A stretch of 51,704 nt of DNA from Comamonadaceae bacterium (GTDB lineage: Bacteria; Pseudomonadota; Gammaproteobacteria; Burkholderiales; Burkholderiaceae_C): NCBI GenBank assembly GCA_947445115.1, contig CANFCG010000017.1, positions 1 to 51,704 of the forward strand, given 5' to 3'. Made by a program: the position numbers and the translations under genes. The notes under the pieces are model-generated. The model searched no databases, had not been told where the DNA came from, and saw only the letters and a program-made list of their open reading frames with translations. Below, in pieces: positions 15,473-24,792 of the stretch. The stretch's first letter is position 1. Each line of letters opens with the position of its first letter.

Positions 15473-15968
15473 ACAAAAAGTCGATCTTGCCCAAGTCCAC
15501 ACCGTTGCTACGCAAAATGTTGTAAGCCGTCGTCACGTGGAAATACACATTCGGTGTCGCCCAATGTTTGAGGTAGTCTTCGCCTGATAGCGTGCGCTCA
15601 ACAGGACCGGCTTTAAACGTCACGACCTTGTCTTCCTTGCCGTTCATGTCTTCTGGCTTCACGGTCGCAATGAAGGCAATCGTTTTAGCGATGCGCTCTT
15701 TGAGTTCGGCAAACGTAGTCTCGTTGTCTTCAAACTTAGGCGCATCTACGCCGCCAACCCGCGCAAACGTGAGCTTGGCGGCATCGCAAGCAATAAGTAC
15801 TTGCACCTTGAAGGGCAACATATCGGGCGCAAGGCGTCCTGCTACCAAGACCGAAGTTTCAAATTTGCGCGCTGCAGCGTTGGCTTCGGCCTTGTCCAAA
15901 AAATGGCTCAGATTAGAAAGCATCCGTGTAAAAACAGGCACACTAGCCGAGTACATTGAAATTGCCAT
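15459..15968 (-). CDS. DUF1993 domain-containing protein
   Basis: A 169-residue protein of the DUF1993 family. It has the conserved opening MYSASVPVFTRMLSNLSHFL, RLAPDMLPFKVQVLIACDAAK, and PNVYFHVTTAYNILRSNGV towards the end. The family is related in fold to DinB-like four-helix proteins, and its function is unknown. I chose the ATG at 15968 because TAGGAGC stands in the right place; the frame is open far upstream, but that extension is merely the antisense of the divergent MFS gene. It shares a short divergent promoter region of 37 bases with that transporter, so the two may be co-regulated. Confidence 0.88.
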   Translation of the reverse strand: MAISMYSASVPVFTRMLSNLSHFLDKAEANAAARKFETSVLVAGRLAPDMLPFKVQVLIACDAAKLTFARVGGVDAPKFEDNETTFAELKERIAKTIAFIATVKPEDMNGKEDKVVTFKAGPVERTLSGEDYLKHWATPNVYFHVTTAYNILRSNGVDLGKIDFLLGKI

Positions 15969-16005
15969 GATGATGAAGCTCCTAAAAATAAAACAGAAAT
16001 AAAAA

Positions 16006-17178
16006 ATGAATCCACACCTCAGCAAACAAATGCTATGGGCACTACTCTTCGGCAATCTAGCCGTCGGTATGGGCATTATGGTCGTACCCGCAACGCTCAC
16101 TGATATTAGCGACAACTTAGGGACATCGGTGCCACTCACAGGCCAGCTCATCACAGCAGGCTCCATCCTTATGGGCGTGAGTGCGCCGCTCTTCGCCGCG
16201 CTTGTATCCAAGTGGGATAGACGCAAGCTACTCGCCTTCACCATGGCGTGGTACGCCTTATTCCACGGGCTTTGTGCAATCGCACCTAGCTTTACTTCGC
16301 TCATGATTTTGCGTGTGCTCGCCGTCATCACGCCAGCCATATTTACGCCACAAGCCGCAGCATGTGTGGGCTTACTAGCCAAACCAGAGGAGCGCGCCAA
16401 AGCGATTACGTTCATCTTTTTGGGCTGGTCCATTTCATCCGTATTTGGTGTGCCCATCTTGGCGAGCATTGGCGGCGTTGGCTCTGGCGGCGAAGGGTGG
16501 CGCTGGGCGTTTACCTTGGTCACCGTGGTGGCCGCAGGCTCGGCCTTATGGATTTGGCGCGTACTGCCCAGCGGCATTCAAATCGCTGCGCTCAGCAAAG
16601 CCGCATGGATTGGCGTATTCAAGCACCGTGTTCTGATGATGACGGTGGGCGTCACCCTCCTCTCGGCGTTTGGGCAATTCGTTTTGTTCTCGTATTTCAC
16701 CGCCTACTACAAACAGGTGCTCAATGTCGATACAAAAACCATTAGCCTCTTCTTTTTCTGGTTCGGTTTTTGCGGACTCATTGGCAGCTTCACTCTATCG
16801 CGCTACATCGACCGCATTGGTGCAGACCGAGCGCCCATCATCTCCATGTGCCTCATGGCCGTGAGCCTCTTGCTATGGCCACTCGGCACCAGTGTCGCAA
16901 CCGTACTTTTGATTTGCGCACCTTGGGGTCTCGGCTGCTTTTCTAGCAATTCAGCGCAGCAAGCTAGGCTAGGTGCAGCCGCGCCCTTAGTCGCAGGGGC
17001 CAGCATCGCCCTGAATACCTCGGCCATGTACAGTGGCCAAGCCTTTGGCGCGGGCCTTGGCGGCTGGCTCATTGCCAACGACCACATGGGAAGCCTTCAC
17101 TGGTATGGCTTTGCGGTGATGCTGTGCGCGATTGGGCTCAGTAGCTGGTCAAGGCGCGAGCCTAAGCCCCTGCTTTAG
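16006..17178 (+). CDS. MFS transporter, predicted drug or metabolite efflux
   Basis: A 390-residue integral membrane protein with about 12 hydrophobic segments in two halves. It shows the loop 2-3 signature SKWDRRKLLAF (the MFS D-R-x-x-R/K motif) after residue 65 and a matching half-repeat LSRYIDRIGADRAP near residue 265. The layout resembles AraJ/Bcr-like exporters. Substrate is unknown. The start overlaps no other gene; the 3' end overlaps the convergent glutathione S-transferase gene by 17 bases. Confidence 0.88.
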   Translation: MNPHLSKQMLWALLFGNLAVGMGIMVVPATLTDISDNLGTSVPLTGQLITAGSILMGVSAPLFAALVSKWDRRKLLAFTMAWYALFHGLCAIAPSFTSLMILRVLAVITPAIFTPQAAACVGLLAKPEERAKAITFIFLGWSISSVFGVPILASIGGVGSGGEGWRWAFTLVTVVAAGSALWIWRVLPSGIQIAALSKAAWIGVFKHRVLMMTVGVTLLSAFGQFVLFSYFTAYYKQVLNVDTKTISLFFFWFGFCGLIGSFTLSRYIDRIGADRAPIISMCLMAVSLLLWPLGTSVATVLLICAPWGLGCFSSNSAQQARLGAAAPLVAGASIALNTSAMYSGQAFGAGLGGWLIANDHMGSLHWYGFAVMLCAIGLSSWSRREPKPLL

Positions 17179-17857
17179 CCGCCTTCGCCGCATCCACCTG
17201 CGCGCGCACCTTCGCCATAAACATCTCGGTGTTTTCTTTGCGGTCGGCATTCATCTTGGCGAAGGCTGGACGTTCGGCTAGGTGTTTGAGGTAGTCCTTG
17301 TACGGCGTGGCCTTGGCCAATAAATCTTCGCCATAAATAATTTTGGTGGTCATGCCCACCAGCGGCAAATGCACCGCCGCCGCGCAATCGGCTAGCGTGA
17401 ACGTATCGCCCGCCACAAACGGTGAGAACTTAGCGATTTTGGTAAAGCTGGCAATGCCTTGATCAAGTAGTTTGCGCTGGCGCTCTTTGACGCCATCGCT
17501 GACCTTGCCGCCCCACAGCGCCTCTGAATGCAACACGCGAGCGACCAACTCTAGATGCAAGTCCATGTGCACGATCAGCTCGCGTACTTTGCCTGCTGCA
17601 AAGGCGTCCTTAGGCAAAAGCGGATGCTCGGGGTACGCTTGTTCGATGTATTCGGCGCAAGCAATGGATTCGGAAATCGCACCTTGCGGGGTATCCAAAA
17701 ACGGGACTTTACCCATCGGCGAGCGCTCCATCAGCTTGGGATGCGTACTGCCCGTCCAAACCAATTCTTCCTCAAAGGCGACGCCTTTTTCTAGCAATTG
17801 CAATTTGATTTTGTTGTAGTAGTTGCTGGCAGAAAAACCGCAAAGCTTAAGCGTCAT
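17162..17857 (-). CDS. Glutathione S-transferase family protein
   Basis: A 231-residue cytosolic protein. The N-terminal thioredoxin-like domain (MTLKLCGFSASNYYNKIKL) has the candidate catalytic Ser/Tyr positions in SASNYY and the glutathione-binding cis-Pro loop KVPFLDTPQGAISESIACAEY. The helical C-terminal domain contains FVAGDTFTLADCAAAVHLPL, with the conserved N-capping Asp. Members conjugate or reduce electrophiles with glutathione. It is convergent with the MFS gene (17-base overlap), which may point to joint detoxification, although this is only inference. It is divergent from the paaH-like operon. Confidence 0.92.
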   Translation of the reverse strand: MTLKLCGFSASNYYNKIKLQLLEKGVAFEEELVWTGSTHPKLMERSPMGKVPFLDTPQGAISESIACAEYIEQAYPEHPLLPKDAFAAGKVRELIVHMDLHLELVARVLHSEALWGGKVSDGVKERQRKLLDQGIASFTKIAKFSPFVAGDTFTLADCAAAVHLPLVGMTTKIIYGEDLLAKATPYKDYLKHLAERPAFAKMNADRKENTEMFMAKVRAQVDAAKAAKAGA

Positions 17858-17948
17858 AGTGCATCCTTATGAGAGTGATAGTAGGTATAAACACGAGAGC
17901 TCATCTTAAGCGGCTACCCGATAATCAAACCCTAGGACAAACACGCAC

Positions 17949-19475
17949 ATGACACAACATTCTTCTGTATTTAAAACCGTTGGCTTGGTCGGCACAGGCG
18001 CTATGGGGCGTGGCATCGCGCAGATTGCCGCGCAGGCAGGCTCTACCGTTTTGTTATTTGATACGCAGCCAGAGGCCATCACCAAAGCCATCGCGGCAAT
18101 CTCTGAACAATGGGACAAGCTGGCCGCCAAAGGCAGACTCACACCTGAGCAGGCTGCCGCACAAAAAGCGCGTCTCGTCGCAAGCCATACACAGCAAGGC
18201 CTCGCCGAGTGCGACTTCATCATCGAAGCCATCGTTGAGCGACTCGATGTCAAACGTGGTTTGTTTGCCGATTTAGAAAAAATCGTGCGCACGGATTGCG
18301 TGCTTGCTACCAATACCTCGTCGCTGTCCGTCACCGCCATTGCTGCGGGTATGCAGCACCCCGAGCGCTTTGCGGGCTACCACTTTTTTAATCCTGTGCC
18401 TTTGATGAAGGTCGTGGAAGTGATTTCTGGCCTCAAAACATCGCAAGGCGTTTGCGACCAACTCACTGCCTTTGCCAAGCAAATGGGGCACACGCCCGTG
18501 ACGGCACAAGACACGCCTGGCTTTATCGTCAACCACGCAGGACGCGGCTATGGCACGGAGGCGCTGCGCATCGTGCAAGAGAGCATCACAGATTTCGTGA
18601 CGATTGATCGCATCCTGCGCGACCAAGTCGGCTTCAAGCTTGGGCCTTTCGAGCTGATGGATTTAACTGCGCTGGATGTCTCACATCCCGTGATGGAGTC
18701 GGTCTATCGCCAATACTTTGACGAGCCGCGTTACCGCCCCAGCGTTATCACGGCGCAGCGCTTGGCTGGCGGCGTGGTCGGTAAGAAAGTCGGTGCTGGT
18801 TTTTACGATTACAAAGACGGCACGGCAGTCATTACCCCAGAAGCCCCAGCGCCCGTAGTCTCCCAGATGCCACCTGTGTGGGTCAGTACCCGTGCGGCTC
18901 GCCGAAGCGAACTGTTGCAGCTCCTCAAAGACCTTGGCGCAAAAATTGAAACAGGACAGTCGCCCTCCATGGAAGCGCTCACCATCGTCGCGCCATTGGG
19001 CTTCGATGTGACCACGGTTGCCGTGGTCGAACGACTCGATCCTGCGCGCACCGTGGGCATCGACATGCTGATTGACGACAAAGAGACCAAGCGCCGCGTA
19101 CTGGCAACCAACCCCATGACTCGCCCCGATATGCGCGACGCCGCACATGCACTATTTGCTAGCGACGGCAAAGCGGTCAGCGTGATCCGCGACAGCGCAG
19201 GCTTTGTGACGCAACGTGTGGTCGCCACCATCATCAATATCGCCACCGACATGTGCCAGCAAAGCGTGTGCTCGCCACAAGATTTGGAATTGGCCGTGAC
19301 GTTAGGCCTCGGCTACCCACGCGGTCCGCTTGCCATGGGCAATCACTACGGCCCCACCAACGTACTGGAAGTGCTGTTCAACATGCAAACAGTGTATGGC
19401 GATCCACGCTATCGCCCAAGCCCATGGCTACGCCGCCGTGCTGCGCTAGGCCTCAGTTTGCTGCAAGGGGAATAA
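17949..19475 (+). CDS. 3-hydroxyacyl-CoA dehydrogenase, PaaH-type two-domain
   Basis: A 508-residue enzyme oxidising 3-hydroxyacyl-CoA to 3-oxoacyl-CoA with NAD+. The Rossmann motif is VGTGAMGRGIAQIAAQAG at residues 14-31. The catalytic histidine lies in GYHFFNPVPLMKVVEV, and NTSSLSVTAIA is conserved. Unlike the 280-residue short form, it carries a second 3HCDH C-terminal domain after residue 400 (FVTQRVVATIINIATDMC; GLGYPRGPLAMG), as in PaaH/PaaC of phenylacetate degradation. The next gene, an enoyl-CoA hydratase homologue, begins 2 bases after the stop. Phenylacetate genes proper (paaA-E) are absent, so general acyl-CoA oxidation is equally likely. Confidence 0.93.
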   Translation: MTQHSSVFKTVGLVGTGAMGRGIAQIAAQAGSTVLLFDTQPEAITKAIAAISEQWDKLAAKGRLTPEQAAAQKARLVASHTQQGLAECDFIIEAIVERLDVKRGLFADLEKIVRTDCVLATNTSSLSVTAIAAGMQHPERFAGYHFFNPVPLMKVVEVISGLKTSQGVCDQLTAFAKQMGHTPVTAQDTPGFIVNHAGRGYGTEALRIVQESITDFVTIDRILRDQVGFKLGPFELMDLTALDVSHPVMESVYRQYFDEPRYRPSVITAQRLAGGVVGKKVGAGFYDYKDGTAVITPEAPAPVVSQMPPVWVSTRAARRSELLQLLKDLGAKIETGQSPSMEALTIVAPLGFDVTTVAVVERLDPARTVGIDMLIDDKETKRRVLATNPMTRPDMRDAAHALFASDGKAVSVIRDSAGFVTQRVVATIINIATDMCQQSVCSPQDLELAVTLGLGYPRGPLAMGNHYGPTNVLEVLFNMQTVYGDPRYRPSPWLRRRAALGLSLLQGE

Positions 19476-19476
19476 G

Positions 19477-20259
19477 TTGACCGCGCAGTTAAAAACATCG
19501 GCTGAGGGACAGGCACTCATTCTGACCATCAGTAACCCTGAGATGCGCAATGCGCTCGGGCCCGAGATCTACGCAGCAGGCATAGAAGCCTTAAACGCAG
19601 CTGAAAACAATCCAGACGTCCGCTCGGTCATCATCACGGGCGAAGGCGCTAATTTTTGCGCGGGTGGCAATTTAAATCGCCTGCTCGCCAACCGCCAGCA
19701 ACCGCCCGAAGTACAAAGCCAAAGCATTGAAGGCTTGCATGGCTTTATCGAGTGCATCCGTACCTATCCCAAGCCCGTCATTGCGGCGGTCGAAGGCGCG
19801 GCAGCTGGCGCAGGCTTTTCGCTGGCTCTCGCTTGCGATTTATTGGTAGCGGCACGCAACAGCATTTTTGTCATGTCGTACAGCACGGTTGGGCTCTCAC
19901 CTGATGGCGGCGGCAGTTGGCAGCTCACGCAAAAACTGCCCGCCAATTTGGCGATGGAGTGGATGCTGACGGCAGAGCGCCAAACGGCAGAGCGACTCCA
20001 TCAACTTGGCCTTATCAATCGGCTAGCCGACGTGGGCGATGCCTTGCAAGCCGCCCTAGTATTAGCCTCCAGCTTGAATGCTCGCGCACCCAATGTGCTG
20101 GCTAGCATCAAAGAGCTCACGCAATCGGCTCAAACCAACGATTTGCATACGCAGCTTGATGCTGAGCGCGTACACTTCGTCAAAAACCTGCACCACGCGA
20201 ATGCTCAAGAAGGCATTGAAGCATTTTTGGGTAAACGCCCTCCTCGATACATTGATTGA
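19477..20259 (+). CDS. Enoyl-CoA hydratase/isomerase family protein (PaaG-like)
   Basis: A 260-residue crotonase-fold enzyme. It probably starts with TTG at 19477 behind AAGGGGA. It shows the CoA/oxyanion-hole motif NFCAGGNLNRL and the second oxyanion segment VEGAAAGAGFSLALACDLLVA, then STVGLSPDGGGSWQLTQKL. The Asp in SPDGG fits PaaG-like isomerases, and the catalytic glutamate of classical hydratases is not evident, so isomerase or ring-opening-associated activity is plausible. It is two bases from the paaH-like gene and is followed 10 bases later by a Crp/Fnr regulator. Confidence 0.9.
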   Translation: MTAQLKTSAEGQALILTISNPEMRNALGPEIYAAGIEALNAAENNPDVRSVIITGEGANFCAGGNLNRLLANRQQPPEVQSQSIEGLHGFIECIRTYPKPVIAAVEGAAAGAGFSLALACDLLVAARNSIFVMSYSTVGLSPDGGGSWQLTQKLPANLAMEWMLTAERQTAERLHQLGLINRLADVGDALQAALVLASSLNARAPNVLASIKELTQSAQTNDLHTQLDAERVHFVKNLHHANAQEGIEAFLGKRPPRYID

Positions 20260-20269
20260 ACACCACCCC

Positions 20270-21028
20270 ATGCGCCGAGAAATTTTAGATTTTGACGAAG
20301 ACATTCAAGAGCCCATCATCACGCCAGAAGAGCGCTTGGCGATCAACGGCGGACGCTGGTTTTCTACGCTCTCGCCTGCGCTCAAGCACGACATCTTGCG
20401 CTGCATTTACGTCAAACGCTTTCACGACGGCGATTTGATTTCTGCCCGCGGCGAGCCGCCGACCGAATGGATTGCTTGTGCCAAAGGTGCTGTGCGCGTC
20501 AGTTCCACCTCACTCACGGGCAAACAAATTATTTTTGCTTACTTAGAGCCGGGGATTTGGTTTGGTGATGTGTCTATTTTTGATGGAGACAAGCGCACGC
20601 ACGATGTCTATGCCCATGGCAATACGACCATCGTTTGCGTGAGCCGCTCCGATTTTCAAAAAGTTTTGTCGCAGCACGTGGAGTTTTACGAAGCGCTGAT
20701 GCGCTTGCAAGCGCGGCGCATCAGGCAACTCTTCGGCCTCATCGAAGACCTTAACACCCTGCCGTTGCGCTCGCGCCTAGCCAAGCAACTTTTGCATTTA
20801 AAACGTAGCTATGGCGTTCCTGCGCTCAATCACCCCAATGAGTTCCGCATCAGCTTGCACCTTGCGCAAGAAGAGCTTGCGCAACTACTCGGGGCATCAC
20901 GCCAACGTGTCAATCAAGAACTTAAAAGCATGGAACGCGAGGAAGCCATTCGCATCGAACCGGGCGGCTTAGTCATACGCAATCGCGATTTGCTGCTCAA
21001 GATTAGTACCGAGACTCATCCTGTTTAA
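20270..21028 (+). CDS. Crp/Fnr family transcriptional regulator
   Basis: A 252-residue regulator. The cyclic-nucleotide-binding-like beta roll spans about residues 30-150 (FHDGDLISARGEPPTEWIACAKG; FGDVSIFDGDKRTHDVYA), and a C-terminal winged helix is at LAQEELAQLLGASRQRVNQE. The ligand site lacks the clear R-x-S/T-A cAMP motif and there is no Fnr cysteine cluster, so the effector is unknown, possibly an acyl-CoA or other metabolite. I place the start at ATG 20270; the frame is open back to 20078, but that part overlaps the preceding gene. It is in the middle of the acyl-CoA operon, with a phosphotransferase two bases downstream, so it probably controls that operon. Confidence 0.88.
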   Translation: MRREILDFDEDIQEPIITPEERLAINGGRWFSTLSPALKHDILRCIYVKRFHDGDLISARGEPPTEWIACAKGAVRVSSTSLTGKQIIFAYLEPGIWFGDVSIFDGDKRTHDVYAHGNTTIVCVSRSDFQKVLSQHVEFYEALMRLQARRIRQLFGLIEDLNTLPLRSRLAKQLLHLKRSYGVPALNHPNEFRISLHLAQEELAQLLGASRQRVNQELKSMEREEAIRIEPGGLVIRNRDLLLKISTETHPV

Positions 21029-21030
21029 CT

Positions 21031-22125
21031 ATGAATTACGATCAATTTGTTGGCACACGCGCTGTCTCAGAACAACACAGGATTGACGAGGCGGTGCTAA
21101 CGGCGTGGATGCAAGGGCACGTCAAAGGTTTTGCAGGGCCGCTGAACGTGGAGATGTTTAAAGGCGGACAGTCCAACCCCACCTACAAACTCATCACACC
21201 CAGCCGCAGCTACGTGATGCGTGCTAAGCCTGGTCCTGCCGCCAAACTGTTGCCCTCAGCGCACGCGATTGAGCGCGAATTTGCGGTAATGAGCGGTTTG
21301 TATGGCACAGGCGTTCCCGTACCTGAAATGCTGGCGCTATGCGAAGACGAATCCGTGATCGGCCGCGCCTTTTTCATTATGGAGTTTATGCAAGGTCGCA
21401 TTTTGTGGGATCAAGCGCTGCCCGGCATGAGTAACCAAGATCGCGCTGAAATTTACGATGAAATGAACCGCGTTCAAGCGGCGCTGCACACAGTGAAGTT
21501 TGCTGATCGTGGCCTCGCCAATTACGGCAAGCCAGGTAATTATTTTGCACGTTCCATCGGTCGCTGGACCAAGCAGTACGTGGCTTCCATCACCGAGCCC
21601 ATCGAAGCGATGGATAGGCTCATGGAGTGGCTACCCGTTAATATGCCCGAGACCGCCCAAGACGAGTCACTCGTCTCCATCGTCCACGGTGACTATCGGC
21701 TAGACAACATGATGTTCCACCCGACCGAGAACCGCGTGATTGCCGTGCTCGACTGGGAGCTCTCCACGCTAGGGCATCCACTCGCAGACTTTAGCTACCA
21801 CTGCATGGCGTGGCATATTCCACCTGGCGCATTCCGAGGCATTGGTGGACTCGATCACCAAGCGCTAGGTATTCCATCCGAGGATGAGTACATCGCTAAA
21901 TACTGCAAGCGCACAGGTTACTTCACGCCCGAGGCATTAAAAGCAGATTGGAATTTTTACTTGGCCTACAACTTGTTTCGCTTAGCCAGCATCTTGCAAG
22001 GTATCGCCAAGCGCGTAGAAATGGGCACAGCATCCAGCGCCCAAGCGGTCAACTCAGCCAAAGGCGCAAGGCCGCTAGCCGAGATGGGCTGGGCGTTTGC
22101 GCAGAAACAGTCTCAAGAAAACTGA
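21031..22125 (+). CDS. Phosphotransferase (APH/ACAD10-like kinase) family protein
   Basis: A 364-residue aminoglycoside-phosphotransferase-fold kinase. It shows the catalytic loop [15 protein letters not shown] (His-Gly-Asp, Asn) and the metal-binding [14 protein letters not shown], plus an N-terminal lobe [13 protein letters not shown] with ATP-binding residues. The subgroup related to the N-terminal kinase of ACAD10/ACAD11 is thought to phosphorylate hydroxylated acyl-CoAs before dehydration, which fits its place beside 3-hydroxyacyl-CoA dehydrogenase. It is the last gene of the operon; its 3' end overlaps convergent clpB by 13 bases. Confidence 0.88.
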   Translation: MNYDQFVGTRAVSEQHRIDEAVLTAWMQGHVKGFAGPLNVEMFKGGQSNPTYKLITPSRSYVMRAKPGPAAKLLPSAHAIEREFAVMSGLYGTGVPVPEMLALCEDESVIGRAFFIMEFMQGRILWDQALPGMSNQDRAEIYDEMNRVQAALHTVKFADRGLANYGKPGNYFARSIGRWTKQYVASITEPIEAMDRLMEWLPVNMPETAQDESLVSIVHGDYRLDNMMFHPTENRVIAVLDWELSTLGHPLADFSYHCMAWHIPPGAFRGIGGLDHQALGIPSEDEYIAKYCKRTGYFTPEALKADWNFYLAYNLFRLASILQGIAKRVEMGTASSAQAVNSAKGARPLAEMGWAFAQKQSQEN

Positions 22126-24710
22126 AACTCACCCGGCGCTTGAATGGGATCGACGGTCACGTGGATCGTGCTCTTCGGTTCAAACTTGCCCTCTAGCAAA
22201 AGTTTAGCAAGCGGGTTCTCTAATCGCTGTGCAGTCGCGCGTTTCAGTGGCCTTGCGCCAAACACAGGATCGAAACCCACCTTGGCGAGTTCGGCAATCG
22301 CTGCATCCGACACCACGAGTGCGTAATCCATTTTGGCGAGCCGCTCTATGAGCGTTTGCAATTGAATTTTTGCAATCGCACCGATGTTGGCAGCGTCTAA
22401 ACCATGGAACACCACGGTCTCGTCGATCCGATTTAAAAATTCTGGACGCATGAACTTTTTGAGCTCTTCAAACACTGCTTCTTTAATCGCCTCGGCGTCT
22501 TGACCCACCATATCTTGAATGATGCGCGAGCCCATGTTGCTGGTCATCACGATCACGGTATTTTTGAAGTCCACCGTGCGACCTTGACCATCCGTGAGGC
22601 GACCATCATCCAGCACTTGCAAAAGCACATTGAACACATCAGGATGCGCTTTTTCAATCTCGTCAAACAGCACCACGCTGTAAGGCTTACGGCGCACGGC
22701 TTCCGTGAGGTAGCCGCCTTCGTCGTAACCCACGTAGCCTGGGGGCGCACCAATCATACGGCTGACCGAATGCTTCTCCATGAACTCGCTCATGTCGATG
22801 CGAATGAGGTGGTCTGAGCTATCAAACATAAAGCTTGCCAGCGTTTTGCAGAGTTCTGTTTTACCCACACCTGTAGGGCCCAAAAAGAGGAAGGAACCTG
22901 TTGGCTTGTTGGGATCGGACAGCCCAGAGCGCGAGCGGCGAATCGCGTTGGCCACCGCTGCAATCGCTTCGTCTTGCCCGACGACGCGCTCGTGCAATTT
23001 GGTCTCCATGTGCAAGAGTTTTTCGCGCTCGCCTTGCAGCATTTTGGAGATAGGAATGCCCGTCGCGCGGCTTACCACTTCGGCAATTTCTTCTGCCCCC
23101 ACTTGCGTGCGGAGAAGACGGGTCTTTGCTTTCAAGCCACCGGACTTATTTTTTGACTCCTTGTCCTGTGCCGCTTTGATTTGCTTTTCAAGCTCAGGCA
23201 GCTTGCCATATTGCAACTCCGCCACCGCATTGAAGTCACCCTTGCGCGTGAGCTCTTCAATCCGAAACTTCAGCTGGTCGCGCTCTTTAGATAGTTCAGC
23301 GCTACCTTGCGCAGCCGCCTTCTCTGCTTGCCAAATTTCGTCGTAATCGGCAATCTCTTTTTGCAGCGTGATGATTTCTTCTTCAATCAATTCAAAGCGC
23401 TTTTTAGAGGAATCATCTTTCTCGCGGCGCACCGCTTCGCGCTCAATTTTTAGCTGAATCAAACGCCGATCAAGCTTGTCCATGACCTCGGGTTTAGAGT
23501 CAATTTCAATCTTGATCTTGGCTGCCGCTTCATCAATCAAATCAATCGCTTTGTCGGGCAAGAAACGATCGGTGATGTAGCGGTGCGATAGCTCTGCTGC
23601 CGCCACGATGGCGGGGTCGGTAATCTCTACGCCGTGATGCACTTCGTATTTTTCTTGCAGGCCGCGCAGGATGGCAATCGTGGCCTCCACGCTGGGCTCT
23701 TCCACCAAAATCTTTTGAAAACGCCGCTCTAGCGCCGCGTCTTTTTCAATGTATTTGCGGTACTCGGACAGCGTCGTTGCCCCCACGCAGTGCAGCTCGC
23801 CCCGCGCCAGCGCAGGCTTGAGCATATTGCCCGCATCCATGGCGCCCTCGGCTTTGCCCGCGCCCACCATGGTATGCAGCTCGTCAATAAACACAATTGT
23901 TTGGCCTTCATCTTTCGCCAATTCATTCAGCACGGATTTGAGGCGTTCTTCAAACTCACCGCGAAACTTGGCACCTGCAAGTAGTGCTGCCATGTCCAAC
24001 GAGAGCACGCGTTTGCCTTTCAGCGAATCGGGCACTTCGCCCGCCACAATACGCTGCGCGAGGCCTTCCACAATGGCGGTCTTGCCCACACCAGGCTCAC
24101 CAATCAGCACAGGATTGTTTTTGGTACGGCGCTGCAAAATTTGAATCGTACGGCGGATTTCATCGTCACGGCCAATCACAGGATCAAGCTTGCCAAGGCG
24201 TGCGCGCTCGGTTAAATCTAAGCAATACTTCTTCAGGCTCTCTCGCTGCCCTTCAGCGTCAGCGCTTTTGACGCCCTCACCGCCGCGCACCGCGCTGATG
24301 GCGGCGTCCAAGCTCTTGCGCGTCAAACCCTTGCTACGCAAGGCTTGCGAAAAATCTTGCTTACTATCGGCAAGTGCCAATAAAAACATTTCACTTGCCA
24401 CAAACTCATCGCCGCGCTTAATGGATTCTTTCTCTGCCGCCTGCAAGAGTGCACTTAAATCGCGACTCGGTTGCACTTGCTCGCCGCCTGAGACGCTAGG
24501 CAATTTGGTCATCGTCGATTCGCAGGCTGAAATCAAGCCCGCAGCATTGACCCCCGCGCGTTGCAGTAAACTTTGCGGCCCGTCTTCTTGGCGCAGCATG
24601 GCCAGCAGTAGGTGCGCAGGCTCGATGTAAGCGTGGTCATTACCATTGGCTAGACTTTGTGCGTCTGCCAGCGATTCTTGAAATTTAGTGGTGAGTTTGT
24701 CGATACGCAT
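22113..24710 (-). CDS. clpB: ClpB disaggregase (Hsp100 chaperone)
   Basis: A full-length 865-residue AAA+ chaperone that resolves protein aggregates together with DnaK. Two Clp-N repeats (residues 1-145), nucleotide-binding domain 1 with Walker [14 protein letters not shown] and Walker [12 protein letters not shown], the coiled-coil middle domain (about 400-540, rich in Glu/Lys), and nucleotide-binding domain 2 with [12 protein letters not shown] and [15 protein letters not shown] are all present. The start has AAGGAG six bases upstream. A heat-shock sigma-32 promoter and a dRS3-like repeat lie in front. Confidence 0.98.
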   Translation of the reverse strand: MRIDKLTTKFQESLADAQSLANGNDHAYIEPAHLLLAMLRQEDGPQSLLQRAGVNAAGLISACESTMTKLPSVSGGEQVQPSRDLSALLQAAEKESIKRGDEFVASEMFLLALADSKQDFSQALRSKGLTRKSLDAAISAVRGGEGVKSADAEGQRESLKKYCLDLTERARLGKLDPVIGRDDEIRRTIQILQRRTKNNPVLIGEPGVGKTAIVEGLAQRIVAGEVPDSLKGKRVLSLDMAALLAGAKFRGEFEERLKSVLNELAKDEGQTIVFIDELHTMVGAGKAEGAMDAGNMLKPALARGELHCVGATTLSEYRKYIEKDAALERRFQKILVEEPSVEATIAILRGLQEKYEVHHGVEITDPAIVAAAELSHRYITDRFLPDKAIDLIDEAAAKIKIEIDSKPEVMDKLDRRLIQLKIEREAVRREKDDSSKKRFELIEEEIITLQKEIADYDEIWQAEKAAAQGSAELSKERDQLKFRIEELTRKGDFNAVAELQYGKLPELEKQIKAAQDKESKNKSGGLKAKTRLLRTQVGAEEIAEVVSRATGIPISKMLQGEREKLLHMETKLHERVVGQDEAIAAVANAIRRSRSGLSDPNKPTGSFLFLGPTGVGKTELCKTLASFMFDSSDHLIRIDMSEFMEKHSVSRMIGAPPGYVGYDEGGYLTEAVRRKPYSVVLFDEIEKAHPDVFNVLLQVLDDGRLTDGQGRTVDFKNTVIVMTSNMGSRIIQDMVGQDAEAIKEAVFEELKKFMRPEFLNRIDETVVFHGLDAANIGAIAKIQLQTLIERLAKMDYALVVSDAAIAELAKVGFDPVFGARPLKRATAQRLENPLAKLLLEGKFEPKSTIHVTVDPIQAPGEFQFS

Positions 24711-24730
24711 GAGGAACTCCTTGAAGTAAC

Positions 24731-24760
24731 GTGGATTCCCGCCTGCGCGGGAATGACAAA
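24731..24760 (+). repeat. dRS3-like palindromic repeat in the clpB leader
   Basis: The core ATTCCCGCCTGCGCGGGAAT lies at 24735-24754 with perfect 8-base arms, flanked by GTGG and GACAAAG. It sits between the sigma-32 promoter and the clpB start, so it would be transcribed as a hairpin near the 5' end of the clpB mRNA. Confidence 0.9.
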
Positions 24761-24764
24761 GATC

Positions 24765-24792
24765 AGATGAGGCGTGTTTTTAAGTTTTCAAG
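24765..24792 (-). promoter_or_regulatory. Probable heat-shock (sigma-32) promoter of clpB
   Basis: Reading on the minus strand, CTTGAAA lies at 24792-24786 and CCTCATCT at 24772-24765, separated by 13 bases. The sigma-32 consensus is CTTGAAA, a 13-17-base spacer and CCCCATNT. The -35 element sits immediately after the stop codon of the upstream flavoprotein gene, so clpB has its own promoter. Confidence 0.85.

Noticed and set aside
15969-16577. Possible N-terminal extension of the DUF1993 protein by about 200 residues
   Set aside because: It is the antisense strand of the divergent MFS gene and has no family similarity. A strong ribosome binding site supports ATG 15968.
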